A stretch of DNA of 53,060 nucleotides, taken from assembly GCF_002835665.1 (NCBI RefSeq), contig NZ_PIZV01000059.1, positions 1 to 53,060 on the forward strand, written 5' to 3'. A program made the position numbers and the translations under genes. Numbering within the stretch: position 1 is the first letter of the stretch; each line of letters opens with the position of its first letter. Origin of the DNA: Chryseobacterium sp. PMSZPI (GTDB lineage Bacteria > Bacteroidota > Bacteroidia > Flavobacteriales > Weeksellaceae). Positions 1 to 7,276 of this stretch are shown here, piece by piece. Below the pieces are notes generated by a model. The model saw nothing but the letters and a program-made list of their open reading frames with translations, was not told where the DNA came from and made no database searches.

Positions 1-445
1 TAATTAATGATGGCAAAGCTTCAGGTAACAAAACTTTTTTAATAATCTGAAGCGGTGAAGCTCCCAATGCTCTGGCTGTTTCTATTAAACCATGAGGAAC
101 GTCAATAAGGCTGTTCTCTACCAATCTTGCAATAAATGGAGCGGCCCCTACACTTAACGGAACCAATGCCGCGTTCACACCAATTGAAGTTCCTGCCAAA
201 ATCCTTGTAAAAGGAATCATCCATACAATCAGAATGATGAAAGGGATGGCACGGAAAATATTAACCAAAATAGATAGAGATCTATGATAAAAACTATTTT
301 CCAGAAGTTGTCCTTTTCTTGTTAAGAATAACATAATTCCTACAGGAAGTCCCAAAACAAATCCAAAAAATCCGGACACAAATGTCATATAAACTGTTTC
401 CCAGGTTCCTTTTGCCAAAAGGGCAATTACTGTATCACTAAGCAT
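1..445 (-). CDS. metI: Methionine ABC transporter permease MetI (partial, runs off the left edge)
   Basis: Reading leftward from the ATG at 445 the frame is open to the window edge, giving about 148 residues of a membrane permease. The product begins MLSDTVIALLAKGTWETVYM and contains a hydrophobic segment, then an EAA-loop-like stretch (ETARALGASPLQIIKKVLLP), the surface that docks on the ABC ATPase. In the MetNIQ system this inner-membrane subunit forms the channel for methionine. The start overlaps the last 8 bases of metN, so the two are translationally coupled. The C-terminus, and any metQ binding-protein gene, lie outside the window. Confidence 0.93.
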   Translation of the reverse strand, partial: MLSDTVIALLAKGTWETVYMTFVSGFFGFVLGLPVGIMLFLTRKGQLLENSFYHRSLSILVNIFRAIPFIILIVWMIPFTRILAGTSIGVNAALVPLSVGAAPFIARLVENSLIDVPHGLIETARALGASPLQIIKKVLLPEALPSLI

Positions 446-1466
446 ATCCTTTTACCGTATTTTGAATTTTATTTTGATTTAAATAATAAATGGCCTGCTG
501 ATTTTCATCTGCTTCTCCCTGAAGCAACAGCAATAGTTTTCCAAAGTTGGAATTTCCTAAATATTCTACATCAGCTTTCAACAGTTTGTAACCAATTTTA
601 TATTGCGTATTTAACGTTGAAAGAAGTTGTTCAACACTGACATTTTCGTTAAGTATTATTTCTACCAAAGGGAATAAACCTTCTTTGGGCTCTTTTTGTA
701 GTCTATTATTGATTTCCTGTGGCAGGGTCATAATATCTGAATTTATAAATTGTCGGATAATCGGATTTTCTTTATCCGAAATAATATCACTCAAGGTTCC
801 TTTTGTTAATAATTTCCCTTTATCTATTACCGCAACATGATTACAAACAGCTTTGATGACATCCATTTCGTGGGTGATCAAAAGAATGGTAATTCCCAGT
901 CTTTGATTGATGTCTCTTAACAGCTGTAGAATAGATTGTGTTGTAGCAGGATCCAGGGCACTTGTTGCTTCATCGCAAAGTAGGAGATAAGGGTCATTTG
1001 CTAATGCTCTCGCAATTGCTACCCTTTGTTTTTGCCCTCCTGAAAGGCTTTTAGGGTAGTCGTTTGCTTTATCTTCCAGGCCGACAATTTTTAATAGTTC
1101 ACTAACCTTTTTATTGATTTGATCTTTACTAATATGATCCAGTTCCAAAGGAAGTGCTACATTGTCAAAAACAGTTCTTGAAGAAAGCAGGTTAAAATGT
1201 TGAAAGATCATTCCTATTTTTTTACGCTCTTCAGCCAGCTGTTTAGAGCTTAATCGGGTAAAATCTTTGCCATTAATGATAATCTGTCCTTCATCCGGTC
1301 TTTCCAGTAGATTGACTGTACGGATCAGAGTACTTTTACCTGCGCCGGAAAATCCGATAATTCCTACGATATCACCTTTTTCTATACTAAGGCTCACTTG
1401 ATCCAGCGCTTTAAAAGACTGCTTTTTCTGATGAAATGTTTTTGAAATGTTTCTGATTTCTATCAT
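438..1466 (-). CDS. metN: Methionine import ATP-binding protein MetN
   Basis: 342 aa, normal length for MetN. The Walker A (GFSGAGKST, about residue 40), signature LSGGQKQRVAIARALA (about 142) and Walker B LLLCDEATSALD are all intact. The last 80 residues form a NIL-type domain, the methionine-binding regulatory domain of MetN proteins that gives trans-inhibition of transport. The gene lies between an EamA transporter (19-bp gap) and metI (8-bp overlap), so the three form one transcript. Specificity for methionine rests on family resemblance plus the NIL domain. The Met-rich leader ORF upstream supports it. Confidence 0.95.
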   Translation of the reverse strand: MIEIRNISKTFHQKKQSFKALDQVSLSIEKGDIVGIIGFSGAGKSTLIRTVNLLERPDEGQIIINGKDFTRLSSKQLAEERKKIGMIFQHFNLLSSRTVFDNVALPLELDHISKDQINKKVSELLKIVGLEDKANDYPKSLSGGQKQRVAIARALANDPYLLLCDEATSALDPATTQSILQLLRDINQRLGITILLITHEMDVIKAVCNHVAVIDKGKLLTKGTLSDIISDKENPIIRQFINSDIMTLPQEINNRLQKEPKEGLFPLVEIILNENVSVEQLLSTLNTQYKIGYKLLKADVEYLGNSNFGKLLLLLQGEADENQQAIYYLNQNKIQNTVKGYA

Positions 1467-1485
1467 TCTGATGTTTTTATACTAT

Positions 1486-2487
1486 TTAAATAGGCTGATA
1501 TCGCTTATTTGTCCTATTAAAAAATCTTCTTACTCTTCTTAATTTAACCTTTGACCGTTTTGAAAGTTTGAAATACTTAGTGACATTAGTCAAAAGTACT
1601 CCCAACAATATGATTGCCAAACCATATAGCTGGCCACCATTGATGCTCTGGTTGGCTACAATCCAGCCTGCAATCACTGTAACAATAGGATTTATATAGG
1701 TATGGGTGCTTACCAGGGCAGCGGGTTTCACGGACAAGAGCCAAATGTACGACAAATAAGCGACTATAGATCCAAAGAAAATCAAAAATAGAACTCCCAA
1801 CCATGCAGATGTTGGAATAGCGGAAACAGAAAAACCGGTCCATTCTTTTCTTAAAAAAGCGATGAAAAAGGCCGCTATACCTGCTACAATAAGTTGTTGA
1901 GCAATATTCATGAATGTAGATTGAGATGCCGGATTTTTCTTAGAATATAAAGAACCCAATACCCAGGCCACAGAGCTCAAACCTAATACTATGAATGCCG
2001 TGATTCTGAGATTTCCATCAACTGCTGCGTGTACCGCATTGGAAGGTTGCACACTTCCTTTCAAAAATAGTACTAATCCTACAAATCCAATGACTAATCC
2101 TATAGGAATGAATTTATCTGAAAAATAATATTTCCAATTTTTTCTGTCAATAGCAATGAACCAAAATGGTCCGGTAGCTATTGAGATGGCAGCTTCTGAA
2201 GCTGTTACATATTGTTCTCCCCAGGCGACAAGACCTGTTCCTCCTGTTAAAATAAGGATCCCGGTGATTGCATTTTTTTTCCAGTTGATCAATGAATTTG
2301 CTTTTTCTCCTTTAGATAAGAGATATCCAATCATCAGGATTCCTGCTACCAAAAATCTCAATCCGGAAAGAATGAACGGTGGAAAACCTTTCAAGCCAAA
2401 TGAAATAGCTAAAAACGTAATCCCCCATATTACATAGATGTTTGTAAATGCCAATGGAACCAGCCATTTGTTTTTAGAATTGCTCAT
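1486..2487 (-). CDS. EamA/DMT-family inner-membrane transporter in the methionine operon
   Basis: 333 aa with about ten hydrophobic helices in two EamA repeats (first repeat from WLVPLAFTNIYVIWGITFLA, second from about residue 165). This is the drug/metabolite transporter fold used for amino-acid and metabolite exchange. I chose the ATG at 2487 (MSNSKNKW). The frame extends to a TTG at 2517, but that lies directly against the U-tract of the upstream terminator. The last residues are very basic. It is the first structural gene after the Met-rich leader and attenuator and lies 19 bp before metN, so it probably moves methionine or a related sulfur compound. Direction and substrate cannot be read from sequence. 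Confidence 0.85.
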   Translation of the reverse strand: MSNSKNKWLVPLAFTNIYVIWGITFLAISFGLKGFPPFILSGLRFLVAGILMIGYLLSKGEKANSLINWKKNAITGILILTGGTGLVAWGEQYVTASEAAISIATGPFWFIAIDRKNWKYYFSDKFIPIGLVIGFVGLVLFLKGSVQPSNAVHAAVDGNLRITAFIVLGLSSVAWVLGSLYSKKNPASQSTFMNIAQQLIVAGIAAFFIAFLRKEWTGFSVSAIPTSAWLGVLFLIFFGSIVAYLSYIWLLSVKPAALVSTHTYINPIVTVIAGWIVANQSINGGQLYGLAIILLGVLLTNVTKYFKLSKRSKVKLRRVRRFFNRTNKRYQPI

Positions 2488-2521
2488 TTTTATTTTTTTA
2501 ATGTTGTTAATTTTCAATAAA

Positions 2522-2549
2522 AAAGGCCCTACAACTTGGTAGGGCCTTT
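2522..2549 (-). terminator. Intrinsic terminator/attenuator between Met-rich leader and EamA-metNI
   Basis: On the minus strand a perfect 11-bp stem (AAAGGCCCTAC / GTAGGGCCTTT, 6-nt loop) runs straight into a T6 tract (2524-2519). It lies 24 nt after the leader stop codon and 31 nt before the EamA ATG, so it would end transcription before the transporter genes. The leader end (2570-2581, GTGGGTGACCTT) can pair with the 5' arm as GU/AC, GGG/CCC and CCUU/AAGG with the stop codon bulged, an antiterminator alternative. The stem and T-run are directly visible; the switch is inferred. Confidence 0.85.
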
Positions 2550-2573
2550 AAAATATGTCATATAAAAGTAAGG

Positions 2574-2669
2574 TCACCCACAGTATTCCTGATGCATAGG
2601 CATACACATATCCATCATTTTTTTGATGCTATGTTTTTTAATTGAATTATTATTTAATTCTGCCTTCAT
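2574..2669 (-). CDS. Met/Cys-rich 31-aa leader peptide of the methionine transport operon
   Basis: A small ORF: ATG at 2669, TGA at 2574-2576, 31 codons. It begins MKAELNNNSIKKHSIKK and ends MMDMCMPMHQEYCG. Five of eight consecutive codons (residues 18-25) are Met and two Cys follow. A perfect -7 box (TATATTTG, 2702-2695) lies about 26 nt before the ATG, and a terminator hairpin begins 24 nt after the stop. The next genes are EamA-metN-metI. This is the layout of amino-acid attenuator leaders such as those of trp or his, here read by Met (or Cys) tRNA supply. I know of no named family. The alternative is a Met/Cys/His metal-binding peptide, but the transporter context argues for methionine. 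Confidence 0.7.
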   Translation of the reverse strand: MKAELNNNSIKKHSIKKMMDMCMPMHQEYCG

Positions 2670-2694
2670 TTTATTTTTTTTCTTGAATACGATG

Positions 2695-2702
2695 CAAATA
2701 TA
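2695..2702 (-). promoter_or_regulatory. -7 box (TATATTTG) for the Met leader-EamA-metNI operon
   Basis: The minus strand reads TATATTTG, a perfect match to the Bacteroidota primary sigma -7 consensus TAnnTTTG. It lies 25 nt upstream of the leader ATG at 2669, so transcription should start near 2690. Confidence 0.7.
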
Positions 2703-3132
2703 TAATATAATTTCTATTAGTCCACTAAAAAAGTAGGGATTTTAAATATTAATTTATCGTTAATAGTGTAAGTTGTTGTTTAGTAGTATTTTGTGTTTGT
2801 TGTCTTGTTGTTTGTTGAAATTTTTATTGTTGAATTTTGATAATTTTAATTCATTTGTTATTGAAATGTTGTCTTTTTGCTGTTGTTAAAAAGATAAAAT
2901 AAATTAAAATTTTTATGAATTGTGTAATATTTTTTTGATTTGGATTAAAAAATAAAACAGTTCAATATACAGATCAAGAAAGAAGTACATATCCGTCTTT
3001 TGACAAAGAGTTTGTAAGTATCTCAGGAATAAAAACCGTTTGAAGATGATATCTTTAACCCTCTATGATTCATTCAATTTGAAAAGTCAAAAAAAATCCC
3101 GATTTTTGCAATCTTTCAATAAATCCGAGTTC
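2703..3132. other. AT-rich intergenic region between met operon promoter and topB
   Basis: Divergent intergenic space. It holds a low-complexity T/TG-rich stretch (about 2765-2890, many TTGTTG-like words) and no ORF with coding character. A GATTTTTG, close to the -7 consensus, at about 3099-3106 lies some 27 nt before the chosen topB start and is its most likely promoter. I saw no structured RNA. Confidence 0.5.
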
Positions 3133-5256
3133 ATGAAATTATGTATTGCCGAAAAACCTAGTGTTGCCAGAGATATCGCCAAAGTATTAGGTGCTACCAC
3201 ATCTAAACAAGGCTATATGGAAGGAAACGGCTATTGTGTAACATGGACGTTCGGACATCTTTGTACCCTGAAAGAACCTCACGATTACGGCCCACAATTC
3301 AAATCCTGGAATCTTTTTTCATTACCGATCATTCCCAGCAGCTTTGGAATAAAACTGATTCCGAATAAAGGGGTGGAAACTCAGTTTAAAGTAATTGAAA
3401 GGCTAGTAGAAGAATGTGATGAGGTCATTAACTGTGGGGATGCCGGGCAAGAAGGAGAATTGATCCAGCGTTGGGTATTGCAAAAGGCAAAATGCAACAA
3501 ACCCATCCAGCGTCTTTGGATTTCATCCTTAACAGAAGAAGCAATTAAAGAAGGATTTGCCTCTTTGAAACCGGCTGAAGATTATAAAAATCTTTACCTG
3601 GCAGGAAATGCGAGAGCTATCGGAGATTGGCTATTGGGAATCAATGCAACCAGGCTTTTTACCAAAAAATTTGGAGGTAATAAGGCTGTCCTATCTATTG
3701 GAAGAGTACAAACGCCTACGCTGGCAATGCTTGTTCAGCGTCAGAAAGAAATCGATGCTTTTACTGTTGAAGAATATTGGGAACTGAAAACCAAATATCG
3801 TGATGTGATTTTCAATGCTGCGATTGATAGATTGAAAACATTGGAACGTGCAGAGAAAGGATTGGAATACCTTAAAGAAAATATTTTTGAGATCGTTTCT
3901 TTCGAAATTAAAGAAGGAAAGGAAAAGAATCCAAGACTTTTTGACCTGACCGGACTTCAGGTGGAAGCCAATAAAAAATATGGGTACTCTGCAGAAAATA
4001 CATTGAATTACATCCAGAGTCTTTATGAAAAGAAACACGTGACTTATCCACGTGTTGATACTACCTATCTATCCGAAAGTTTATATCCGAAAATAGAAGG
4101 TATCCTTCAAAAAATGTATCCGTATCAGGATTTGATTGCACCGCTGCTGGAGGCTCCGATTCCAAAATCAAAAGCTGTTTTTGATGATTCGAAAGTAACC
4201 GATCACCATGCCATCATTCCTACAGAAGTTCCCCCTTCTCAAAATCTGAGCAGGGAAGAGAAACTGATTTATGATTTGATAGCTAAGCGTTTTATTGCTG
4301 TGTTCTATCCCGAATGTAAGATTTCCAACACATTAGTAGAAGGAAAAGTTGGAACCATTCCTTTCAAAACCAGTGGAAGACAGGTATTGGAACCGGGATG
4401 GAGGACTGTTTATGCCAAAGAGCCAAAAGAAGAATCTACCGATAAGGAAAAAGATAAAGAAGAGGAACAAACCATTCCCGAATTTGTTGTGGGAGAAACA
4501 GGGCCACACGATCCAATGATTCACCAGGGAAAAACTTCACCGCCAAAGCCTTATACCGAAGCAACTTTGCTAAGAGCTATGGAAACTGCCGGAAAACAAG
4601 TAGAAGATGAAGAATTACGTGAATTATTGAAAAATAACGGAATCGGAAGACCATCTACCCGTGCTAACATTATCGAAACCCTTTTCAAAAGAAAATACAT
4701 CGAGAAGAAAAGAAAGAACCTGATTGCCACTCAAACCGGAATTCAATTGATTGACACAATTGAAGATGAACTTTTAAAAAGTCCCGAGCTTACCGGTGAA
4801 TGGGAATTGAAGCTCCGTAAAATTGAAAAAGGAGAGTATGAAGCCAATCATTTTAAGGAAGAATTGATTCAGATGGTAACAGAGCTTACCGATAAGGTAG
4901 TTTATGGAAAAGGAAAGGTCATAACGTTGGAAGAAGAAGAAAAAGAAGTAAAAGAAAAGAAAAAGAGGGAACCTGCTCAGAAAAAAGAGCTTCAGTCCTG
5001 GGAAGATACGAAGTGTCCAAAATGTAAAGAACATAACCTGATCAAAGGGAAAACAGCTGTTGGATGTTCCGATTTTAAAAACTGTGGCTTTAAAATTACG
5101 TTTGAAATTTTCGGAAAGAAACTTTCAGATAAACAATTGATGGATCTTGTTTTAAAGGGGAAAACTTCAAAATTAAAAGGCTTCAGTACACATCCGGAAG
5201 GACTTACAGAAGGTGTGTTAGCTTTGACTAATGATTTTCTTGTACAGCTAAGCTAA
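3133..5256 (+). CDS. topB: DNA topoisomerase III (type IA)
   Basis: 707 aa from the ATG at 3133 (MKLCIAEKPSVARDIAKVLG). The open frame runs 31 codons further upstream, but that extension is unlike the family and would cover the promoter. A Toprim domain opens the protein (CIAEKPS; acidic motif GDAGQEGELIQ near residue 107). The active-site Tyr is in TYPRVDT, about residue 305. A C-terminal zinc-ribbon-like segment has CPKC near residue 625 followed by GCSDFKNCGF. A charged Glu/Lys linker separates catalytic core and ribbon. Topo III relaxes and decatenates single-stranded DNA, usually with a RecQ helicase. It is monocistronic. Confidence 0.96.
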   Translation: MKLCIAEKPSVARDIAKVLGATTSKQGYMEGNGYCVTWTFGHLCTLKEPHDYGPQFKSWNLFSLPIIPSSFGIKLIPNKGVETQFKVIERLVEECDEVINCGDAGQEGELIQRWVLQKAKCNKPIQRLWISSLTEEAIKEGFASLKPAEDYKNLYLAGNARAIGDWLLGINATRLFTKKFGGNKAVLSIGRVQTPTLAMLVQRQKEIDAFTVEEYWELKTKYRDVIFNAAIDRLKTLERAEKGLEYLKENIFEIVSFEIKEGKEKNPRLFDLTGLQVEANKKYGYSAENTLNYIQSLYEKKHVTYPRVDTTYLSESLYPKIEGILQKMYPYQDLIAPLLEAPIPKSKAVFDDSKVTDHHAIIPTEVPPSQNLSREEKLIYDLIAKRFIAVFYPECKISNTLVEGKVGTIPFKTSGRQVLEPGWRTVYAKEPKEESTDKEKDKEEEQTIPEFVVGETGPHDPMIHQGKTSPPKPYTEATLLRAMETAGKQVEDEELRELLKNNGIGRPSTRANIIETLFKRKYIEKKRKNLIATQTGIQLIDTIEDELLKSPELTGEWELKLRKIEKGEYEANHFKEELIQMVTELTDKVVYGKGKVITLEEEEKEVKEKKKREPAQKKELQSWEDTKCPKCKEHNLIKGKTAVGCSDFKNCGFKITFEIFGKKLSDKQLMDLVLKGKTSKLKGFSTHPEGLTEGVLALTNDFLVQLS

Positions 5257-5571
5257 TACTTAGTTTGATCCCAATCTCCTTGAATACGAAAGAATCTCCA
5301 ATTAATTTCAGAAAAAAGTATTTATCTGTGTAAATTTGTGTTATCTGTGTGGAAAAATTAAACCACAAAAGTCGCAAAAGAATTAAGCACTTAAGTTTTT
5401 TTTGAAGTTAAAAACATTGCGTTGAGAAGAGCACTTAAGCTTTAAAAATCAAAGATTTTTATGTAGATCTTCTGTATCAGTTTCATCTGCGAGCAAAAAA
5501 CAATATGCAAAGATCTGTAAAATCTGCTTAATCAGTGAGAGAATAAAATGTATGGATTGTTTTATAGAAGG
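5257..5571. repeat. Intergenic region with decayed interspersed repeats
   Basis: No gene. About 5318-5360 carries the words TATCTGTGTAAATTTGTGTTATCTGTGT in overlapping form, echoed at 5515-5545 (AAAATCTGCTTAATCAGTGAG) and near 50785-50820. This is a degenerate intergenic repeat family. About 5400-5462 has two related blocks with ACTTAAG and a small palindrome (AAAAATCAAAGATTTTT), also present near 15270. Confidence 0.5.
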
Positions 5572-6009
5572 TCAGTAAGGATATTGTCTGAATAACCTAT
5601 CATACCACCCACTAAGATCTTTTTTAATGTCTTCATGGTATTTACATAATATCATTGCCAATTCCAGATTGGATCTGTCAGACTTATATGTATTCAAAGT
5701 AAGAAATCCATAGAAGTTTCCATCCTGATCAATGATGACAGGAGGGTAAGAAGCATAATCACTCCAGGGAGAATATGTACTGAGTGTACTTCCATAATTT
5801 CCATTACTGTTCCATATTGATTTGGAACTGAGAATATTTCCATAATCACCGAATTTATTCCAAATAGAATTCCTATCAAAGGTATCACAGTTGAGACATC
5901 CCAAGTACTGATCCTGATCGGCGCCTCCATATAAATTCAGTGTTTGAGCCTGAAAAATAGAGCAAACCAGAAGACTTAAAAACCAGAAATTTTTTTTTGT
6001 ACTCATCAT
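5572..6009 (-). CDS. Small secreted protein with SIWN/SPW repeats, unknown function
   Basis: 145 aa with a clear signal peptide (KKNFWFLSLLVCSIFQAQ). The mature part opens with YGGADQDQYLGCLNC, giving a Cys pair. Then come three roughly 15-residue repeats: RNSIWNKFGDYGNIL, KSIWNSNGNYGSTL and YSPWSDYASYPPVI. A YGFLT segment and a charged C-terminal helix follow. Proteins of this layout occur in many Bacteroidota, but I know of no experimentally assigned role. It stands alone between repeat-rich spacers, with its own -7 box at 6033-6026. Confidence 0.75.
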   Translation of the reverse strand: MMSTKKNFWFLSLLVCSIFQAQTLNLYGGADQDQYLGCLNCDTFDRNSIWNKFGDYGNILSSKSIWNSNGNYGSTLSTYSPWSDYASYPPVIIDQDGNFYGFLTLNTYKSDRSNLELAMILCKYHEDIKKDLSGWYDRLFRQYPY

Positions 6010-6025
6010 GGAAAAACCTTTATTA

Positions 6026-6033
6026 CAAAGCTA
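6026..6033 (-). promoter_or_regulatory. -7 box (TAGCTTTG) for the SIWN-repeat secreted protein
   Basis: The minus strand reads TAGCTTTG, matching TAnnTTTG, 16 nt before the ATG at 6009. Confidence 0.55.
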
Positions 6034-6159
6034 ACCTTTTGAAATGAGAAACCTAGATTTTGTGCAATGCAAATTCATTTTACGTTCTTCCCCAAATATT
6101 TTTGAAGAATTATTTATTTTTTAAATCAATCCATTACATTTACATTCAAATTGAAAATA

Positions 6160-6582
6160 ATGACCGCAGAAAAAAAGAAACTTATTACAGATAGTTTTGA
6201 TCGCTCAGAAACATTAAAATTTTACAGAGCAGAATTACTGGAAGTGGAAACTGATTTTGTTTCCATTAAAATTCCGAAAATGGAAATGATGACCAGAAAA
6301 GCAGGAATGTTTAACGGAGCCATGATCGCTTCTCTGGTGGATGTATCCTCAGGATATGCAGCGGTGAGCCATTATCCGGAAGACTGTTATGTAGTAACGG
6401 TCGAATTAAAAGTAAACTATTTGCGACCTGCAATGGGAGATGCTTTGGTTTCTAAATCTTATGTAATTAAAGGAGGAGCTAAAATCAGTGTGATAAGAAC
6501 TGAAATATATGTTCAGGATGAAAATTCCGGTTCAGAGAGCCATGTTGCCACTTCATTGGTTACAATGATGAAAATAAAATAA
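6160..6582 (+). CDS. PaaI-like hotdog-fold acyl-CoA thioesterase
   Basis: 140 aa from the ATG at 6160 (MTAEKKKLIT). An in-frame TTG at 6151 is less likely. The 4HBT/PaaI motif is visible: the hot-dog helix GMFNGAMIASLVDVSSGYAA (about residues 50-70) followed by strands VVTVELKVNYLRPAMGDALVSKSYV. Such proteins hydrolyse aromatic or fatty acyl-CoA thioesters, but the substrate is not determinable here. It stands alone, followed by the holin-like gene on the same strand after 116 bp. Confidence 0.85.
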   Translation: MTAEKKKLITDSFDRSETLKFYRAELLEVETDFVSIKIPKMEMMTRKAGMFNGAMIASLVDVSSGYAAVSHYPEDCYVVTVELKVNYLRPAMGDALVSKSYVIKGGAKISVIRTEIYVQDENSGSESHVATSLVTMMKIK

Positions 6583-6698
6583 TGATTGATGAAGAATAAT
6601 GAAAAAATATTCCTTAAATAAAGGGTTTCGTGAAATTCTTTTTGCCGAAATGGAATGGCTTTTGCTCCATAATTCCCATAAACATAAAAAATAACTCA

Positions 6699-7043
6699 AT
6701 GAATTTAATTATCCGATTGTTTGTAACAGCGATAGTTGCTTATCTTTTAACTAAAATTTTGCCGGGAGTACATTTTGAAAGCTTTTCTTCAGCAATAATC
6801 TTCGCTATTGTACTGGGAGTTTTAAACATATTTGTGAAACCCATTTTAAGCCTTTTCGGACTTCCGCTTACGATTTTGACATTAGGTTTTTTTGCCTTGG
6901 TCATCAATGCCGGAATCATTATGATTGCAGACTATTTTATAGATAGTATGGTTGTAGATGGCTTCTGGTGGGCATTTATCTTCAGTATACTGTTGTCAAT
7001 TGTTACTTCTTTAGCAAACTCAATGTTCTCAGATGGAGATTAA
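6699..7043 (+). CDS. Phage holin family 4-TM membrane protein (PF04020 type)
   Basis: 114 aa from the ATG at 6699 (MNLIIRLFVTAIVAYLLTKI). The frame extends to a GTG at 6630, but that part does not resemble the family. Four hydrophobic segments are evident, with the motif VLGVLNIFVKPIL and then LPLTILTLGFFALVINAGII. This matches the small membrane proteins annotated as phage holin family 4 / YvlD-like. The function in non-phage settings is unknown. A terminator follows directly. Confidence 0.85.
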   Translation: MNLIIRLFVTAIVAYLLTKILPGVHFESFSSAIIFAIVLGVLNIFVKPILSLFGLPLTILTLGFFALVINAGIIMIADYFIDSMVVDGFWWAFIFSILLSIVTSLANSMFSDGD

Positions 7044-7063
7044 TTGATTTTAAAATAATATAT

Positions 7064-7099
7064 AAAAAGTCCGTTGGTTCAGTATCGACGGACTTTTTT
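7064..7099 (+). terminator. Intrinsic terminator after the holin-like gene
   Basis: AAAAAGTCCGT and ACGGACTTTTT form an 11-bp stem around a 13-nt loop, with a T-run on the 3' side. The A-run on the 5' side lets it work in both directions. Confidence 0.8.
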
Positions 7100-7190
7100 A
7101 TTGACTTGAGTTTTCTTCACTTTGTTGGCTATTTCACCTTATAATATCAACTTTAATGTTAATTCTTTCGTTCGTTTTTATTTTAAATAT

Positions 7191-7198
7191 TAACTTTG
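7191..7198 (+). promoter_or_regulatory. -7 box (TAACTTTG) for the S9 peptidase gene
   Basis: TAACTTTG matches TAnnTTTG and lies 78 nt before the ATG at 7277. The resulting 5' UTR of about 75 nt contains an 11-codon uORF (7224-7259) and a small ATGAAAT/ATTTCAT hairpin. Confidence 0.5.
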
Positions 7199-7276
7199 GC
7201 AATCTTTGAATTTAATTAAAAGGAATGAATGAAATCGATAAAATTTCATCGTCCTGCTAAAAATGAATATTAACAT

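Noticed and set aside
3040..3132. 31-codon N-terminal extension of topB
   Set aside because: Not shared with topoisomerase III proteins and would overlap the likely promoter.
6630..6698. N-terminal extension of the holin-like protein from a GTG
   Set aside because: The added residues do not fit the family; the ATG at 6699 gives the expected start.
7224..7259. 11-codon uORF in the S9 peptidase UTR
   Set aside because: Present in frame with a stop, but no codon bias or terminator; chance occurrence is likely.
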